Shown: one piece after another, positions 60,209 through 64,000 of the stretch
Position numbering within the stretch: the first letter of the stretch is position 1
Layout of the letters: each line of letters opens with the position of its first letter
Assembly (NCBI GenBank): GCA_037157565.1
Contig: JAZHRO010000026.1
Location: forward strand, 36,454,501 to 36,518,500
Source: Thalassia testudinum
Taxonomy: Eukaryota > Streptophyta > Magnoliopsida > Alismatales > Hydrocharitaceae
Reading direction: 5' to 3'
Length of the DNA stretch: 64,000 bases
Notes under the pieces: generated by a model
The model's input: only the letters and a program-made list of their open reading frames with translations
Databases searched by the model: none
What the model was told of the DNA's origin: nothing
Position numbers and translations under genes: made by a program

Positions 60209-60442
60209 GATACACGAGAGGAAGAAAGGTGCCTTGCAATACAAACAATCAAACCTGTCCTTAAATAGGTTAGCCTAAAGACCTATAGACTCTCAAAACC
60301 CATCTTGAGATAAAGGAACAATTTGATCTACTTCTGTCTGTTCAATCCAACCAGTTAGAAGAAGGGACTGGGGAGAAGGTTCTTCCTTTGGCTTGCGCCT
60401 CCGGTTCCTAGTGTACCCCCCAGCCGCGATCGTTTGACTCTT
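60209..60442 (-). other. Short leader of A-na2
   Basis: Only about 230 bp. Compared with A-na1 it lacks 929 bp between two GGGGAG words. Confidence 0.8.
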
Positions 60443-60464
60443 CTCCCCGGCAACGGTGCCAAAA
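60443..60464 (-). other. tRNA-Asp-type primer binding site of A-na2
   Basis: Minus-strand TTTTGGCACCGTTGCCGGGG directly after the LTR end. Confidence 0.88.
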
Positions 60465-62245
60465 TGTTGAACGATTACGAACCTACGCTAACGAGATTGG
60501 TTTTGGAAAACCTGTCTTTGTAGTTCGAAAGCGAAGAATTCGTGTTCAACAAATAAAATTTATACCGAAATTAAAATTCCGGGTCGAACACAGGGAGGCA
60601 GACGTTTGATTTAAAACTACGCGTTTCTTTTTATTTGTTACAGAATAATTCAATTTAGAACCATCTAATTATTTACAATAAATAGAAGAGAGAGAGAGTA
60701 AGAGAGAAAGAGAATATTACACAGAGAAATCAAAATGAGATATAGAATAAACAAGGAATTTTTGTATTGAAGAGATTGTTCATTACAACTAGAAAGCATA
60801 AAATAATTACTCTAGAAAGTGATAAATTTACTCTAGAAAGCATTAAAAGAATGGAGAGAGAAATGTCCTCCTCGACGATTGCTTGGAGGATGAGTAGATT
60901 AATCTAGAAAGCATTAAATCTATACTAGAAAGCGGTAAAAGGAATAGGGAGAGAGAAATCCTCCTCGACGGTTGCTCAGAGGACGAGCCGGACGGGACGA
61001 CGCCTGCACGAAGGAGAACGAAGCGGGACGAAGGAGGACGAAGCAGAAGAACGGGAACGAAGCAGCACGCCGTCGTCGTCGCGGGATCCACTTCCGAAGG
61101 GGAACGAAAATTGGACTTTATCTCGCGAGAAGCATCCCGGGTGTGGGACAAGCTTCTCTTGAGCTTTGGAGGGGTAGAGAGGAGAAAGAAGGGATGAAAA
61201 TTTCGTATGGAGGGGGTCTCCTTTTATAGTTGAAAGGAGTGGGGGCAAAATAGACATTACATCTTCAAAATAATAAATAAGGGGTCTTTAGTGACGGATA
61301 AATCCGTCACTAAAGCCCCGACGTGGTCGTCGCCGCCGCGCCCACGCGCGCCCGCTCGGCTGCCCGCGTCCGTAACGCCTACGCACGTCCGCGAAGTCTC
61401 AGCCGTCCGATCGCGAGATCGGACGGCTTAAAATCGCACCTTCACCGCTGCCGCCCGCCCACCTGTGCCTGCGATCACGCGTTCACGCGCGCGTCCAATT
61501 GCGCGTCGGCGCTATCGGGCGCGCGCGGCCGTTGGATCGCGATCGTGTGGTCGATTGGAGGCGCGCCACCGCTCCAATTTCTGCGGGGCGCGGCTCGAAC
61601 GCGCGTCCCTGCATCTCGTTAGAGCGCTCGACCGCTGCGCTGCGGTCGCGTTGTGTCGAGCGCTTGACTTCAGCGCGGGCGCGTCGCAGCCGTTGGATCG
61701 AGATCCAACGGCGGAGAGGAGATGGGTGCGCGGTCTTCACAAGATGCAAGCGGCCGTTTGGGCGGCTGAGATGGCGCCACGTGGCGTCATCTTGGCTGTC
61801 CATCTTCTGGAAGTTGTAGGTGGTGCCACGGATGTCGGATTGACTCGATTTTTGTGTCGTTGGGCTGCGATCGTCGATCCGAATTCATCCGTGCAGTCGG
61901 ATTTGTCATCTGAAGTGTGGATTTACACCATCCTGGCCCTTGATCTTCTAGGGTTCCCCAATCTCTATCTGATGCTACGGATGCCTGATTAGGGCGATCT
62001 TGGAGTCGTTGAACTCCAATCGTCGCCCTGATCACATCCATACGGTTGGATCTTTGATCCGAGGCCCCGATAAAATTTTTGCCCTGTCCAAGCACATAAA
62101 AGGAGACAATTAACCTCCATTTTATTCAAACTAGTCTAAATGCGAGATGATGCATGTTATGCAATATTTATATCATGAAATGCAATCCTATGCTTAAGAA
62201 CATGCATAAATAGACATTTTAAGTAGTGTAAATGTGTTTACATCA
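60465..62245 (-). repeat. Shared LTR of the tandem array (1,781 bp)
   Basis: Acts as the 5' LTR of A-na2 (primer site at its left) and as the 3' LTR of copy 3 (polypurine tract at its right, 62246-62258). Closely similar to the LTR at 55404-57188. U3 palindromes at 61286-61315, 61401-61427 and 61689-61712. Minus-strand TATA at 61220-61228. Confidence 0.95.
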
Positions 62246-62258
62246 TACCCCCATGCCT

Positions 62259-63497
62259 ATCTTTTGCTAGTCCCTAGCAAAAACTATATGCTATTTATAA
62301 AAGAATTAGGTTAGATTATTTGGACCTAAGTTATTTTCAATCATTAAGAAATTATCTACTTAGGAACTGAACTTTCAAAGACACAACAGTGCCTGGGTAT
62401 CAACCAAAATGCAGACCGCCTCAAGCCCTCGCCTTATTCAAAGAAAAATTTCTTTTTCTTTTTACTCTTTTCTAATTTTTTTTTTTTTGGATTTTCAAAT
62501 TTTAAGGTTTAAGAGTGGCTTTCTACGGCCATTCAACTCACCCAAGATTTGATGAGAACCCTAAGTTTTAAGCATCTTATTGTGATTGTGATAGACTCGT
62601 TGACCGGCAATTAAAACGGACTTCGAATTTCTACGCCTCTAGGTGACCTCAAAAAGAATTCTACCTAAAGGTGTATCTTTACAACCGGTAGCTTTCTCCC
62701 TACTTTTATTTTTTAACGGGGTCAACACAAGTGTGAATCCAGTGTATATCTCCCCGATTTATTCTACTTCTCCGCTTCTTCCTGAGTGTTTTGGGAATTT
62801 TTAATGCATTTTCTGAGCTTGGTTCTGGACAACCGGTCGATGAGCTGTTACCACCGACAACTTGCCAGCCATACTCGTGTGGCGAAGTGTGGCTTATTTC
62901 TTTTTGCTCTTTTCTCCTTTTTGATTTTTTTTTTCTCTGTTTTTTTTTAAGTAGGTGGCTTTCCTGGTCTAAGATTTACCTAAAGGCAGCAAAAAGAGAA
63001 ATGTCTAGTGACTGGGCTCTGGACAACTTACCTATGGGCTGTTACCCACGATAACTTGCCAGCCATATCACCCTAGAAGGTTCATTAGCTACCCAATTTT
63101 CGTTAAAATCGCCGAACAATGAGTCAGTGCAAAGAAAGTGTGTAGATGCTTAAGACTCAAAATTCCCTCACATCAGAGGGCGGGCTGATAAGTCGTGTAC
63201 TTATCACCCAAACTTATTTACTCCTATTAAAATAAAATTCAAGTTGGCGAGAACTCGAAAAACAAATCCACATTTTAGTGGATACACGGGCTGATTAAGT
63301 TCAAAGACCTGAAGGGTCTTTGTGTTCAGATCTTAATGTAGTATTTCTTAAGATTGAAAATTTTCTTAAACCCAAATTCTCTTTCCTAATTCTGATTTTT
63401 TTCTCTTTTTTTTTTTATATATAAAACAAATCTACGGAGCTGACGAATGAATTCAGAGATGAATATCCACCCCCCATGCCTATCTAATGCAATGTCC
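62259..63497 (-). other. 3' region of A-na3
   Basis: Same architecture as in copies 1 and 2: two related ~60-bp blocks (about 62813-62873 and 63001-63064) and a GATAAGT/ACTTATC hairpin (63187-63206). No separate gene. Confidence 0.75.
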
Positions 63498-64000
63498 TCA
63501 TTGTATTAAAAAGACATAAAACAGAGTGGAAAAGTGAAGAAAGCACCTGAATTGCGTGAATATCAGGTCTGCTCCAAGATGGAAATGAAAAAGAACTGTA
63601 TAAGTGCTGAGTTTAGTGCCTTCAGCTAGGCACACTATACAAAGAAAAGAAATAAAGAATTCACAAGTGAAGGTCAGAATTAAAATAAACAGAAGAATCC
63701 TCCGACCTATCAACAGCGGTTCACAGATGTGGACCAGATTGTGGTGCAGACCCATCCCCCATAATCGAGAATATCATAGGTTCTGGATAAAAATTACCCA
63801 AAACCTAAAATCAGAATGCAAGCAGGGTTGGGCCTGCGATTTATGAGGATGCAACCCAAGACCAAAAAGTCGGGTTACAGAGAATTGAAGCTCAAAAGGA
63901 TAATCATTGAATGTGTGCTTGAGTTGAACATCCTCGAAACAAATGTCGTAAGGGTTCTGATTTGATGGTTTCAGCTTAAAAGGAACCCTTCGACTCAATC
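63498..64000 (-). pseudogene. Unrecognised A-na ORF, copy 3 (C-terminal part)
   Basis: Runs in from the right edge with RRVPFKLKPSNQNPYDICFE and HTFNDYPFELQFSVT, reads through FSVT as in copy 2, has a stop near 63775 (Arg in copies 1 and 2), then is open through the hydrophobic stretch. Its N-terminus lies outside the window. Confidence 0.75.

Larger units (their letters stand above)
55404..62245 (-). mobile_element. Non-autonomous family A element, copy 2 (A-na2)
   Basis: Minus-strand element of 6,842 bp: 5' LTR (60465-62245), primer site, short leader, A-na ORF, 3' region, polypurine tract and 3' LTR (55404-57188). The outer flank of the 5' LTR is not host DNA but the polypurine tract and 3' region of a third copy (62246 on), so this LTR is shared and the copies form a tandem array. 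The only testable flank is ATGAG at 55399-55403. Confidence 0.93.
62246..64000 (-). mobile_element. Non-autonomous family A element, copy 3 (A-na3), partial
   Basis: Polypurine tract (62246-62258), 3' region (62259-63497) and the C-terminal part of the A-na ORF (63498-64000), running off the window. Its 3' LTR is the shared LTR at 60465-62245. Confidence 0.92.

Overview
The window is repeat-dense nuclear DNA from a flowering plant. It contains plant-type Ty3 (Athila/Tat-like) and Ty1 (SIRE/Maximus-like) LTR retrotransposons, a CACTA (En/Spm) DNA transposon with TNP2- and TNPA-type genes, and a decayed, intron-containing piece of a plant kinesin-4 gene. I see no intact host gene, no rRNA or tRNA gene and no CRISPR array. 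Every long coding stretch belongs to a mobile element or a pseudogene. The species cannot be named from the sequence. Family labels used here (A, A-na, B, B', B'', D) are mine.

Layout. 1-13716: an Athila/Tat-like Ty3 element on the minus strand (family A, coding). Its right 5' LTR (12103-13716) is complete and its left 3' LTR runs off the window. Gag-pol is degenerate, and the reverse transcriptase is split by a solo LTR of a second family (B, 4494-7289, duplication AGAAT). 13717-23206: a diverged B-like LTR pair (B'') arranged tail to tail as a giant inverted repeat. Its right arm is interrupted by another B solo LTR (17954-20685, TTCGC) and a SIRE-like Ty1 solo LTR (20874-22586, CTTAT). 23207: the 5' terminus of a CACTA element, which after 45 bp is split by a long B-like insertion (B', about 23252-39375). 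B' holds a diverged A-like LTR (D, 25264-26629) and a complete non-autonomous A-family element (A-na1, 28543-39253, duplication TTAGG), itself split by a third B solo LTR (31513-34457, CCTCC). From about 39376 the CACTA resumes: a kinesin-4 pseudogene fragment containing an old A-like solo LTR (40628-42390), then the TNP2-like transposase (44276-47516) and a TNPA-like gene (48007-49770). About 50376-54707: a 5'-truncated SIRE-like gag-pol. 55404-64000: a minus-strand tandem array LTR-internal-LTR-internal of A-na elements that runs off the right edge.

How the parts relate. A and A-na share LTRs, a tRNA-Asp-type primer site, leader, 3' region and polypurine tract. A-na carries a different, unrecognised, acidic ORF where A has gag-pol, so A-na presumably depended on A-type enzymes. 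The deepest chain I can reconstruct has five layers: B'' contains CACTA, which contains B', which contains A-na1, which contains a B solo LTR. The most interesting items are the A-na ORF, the kinesin fragment inside the CACTA, the tandem LTR array, and a set of palindromes (one with a G-box core) in the U3 of family A.
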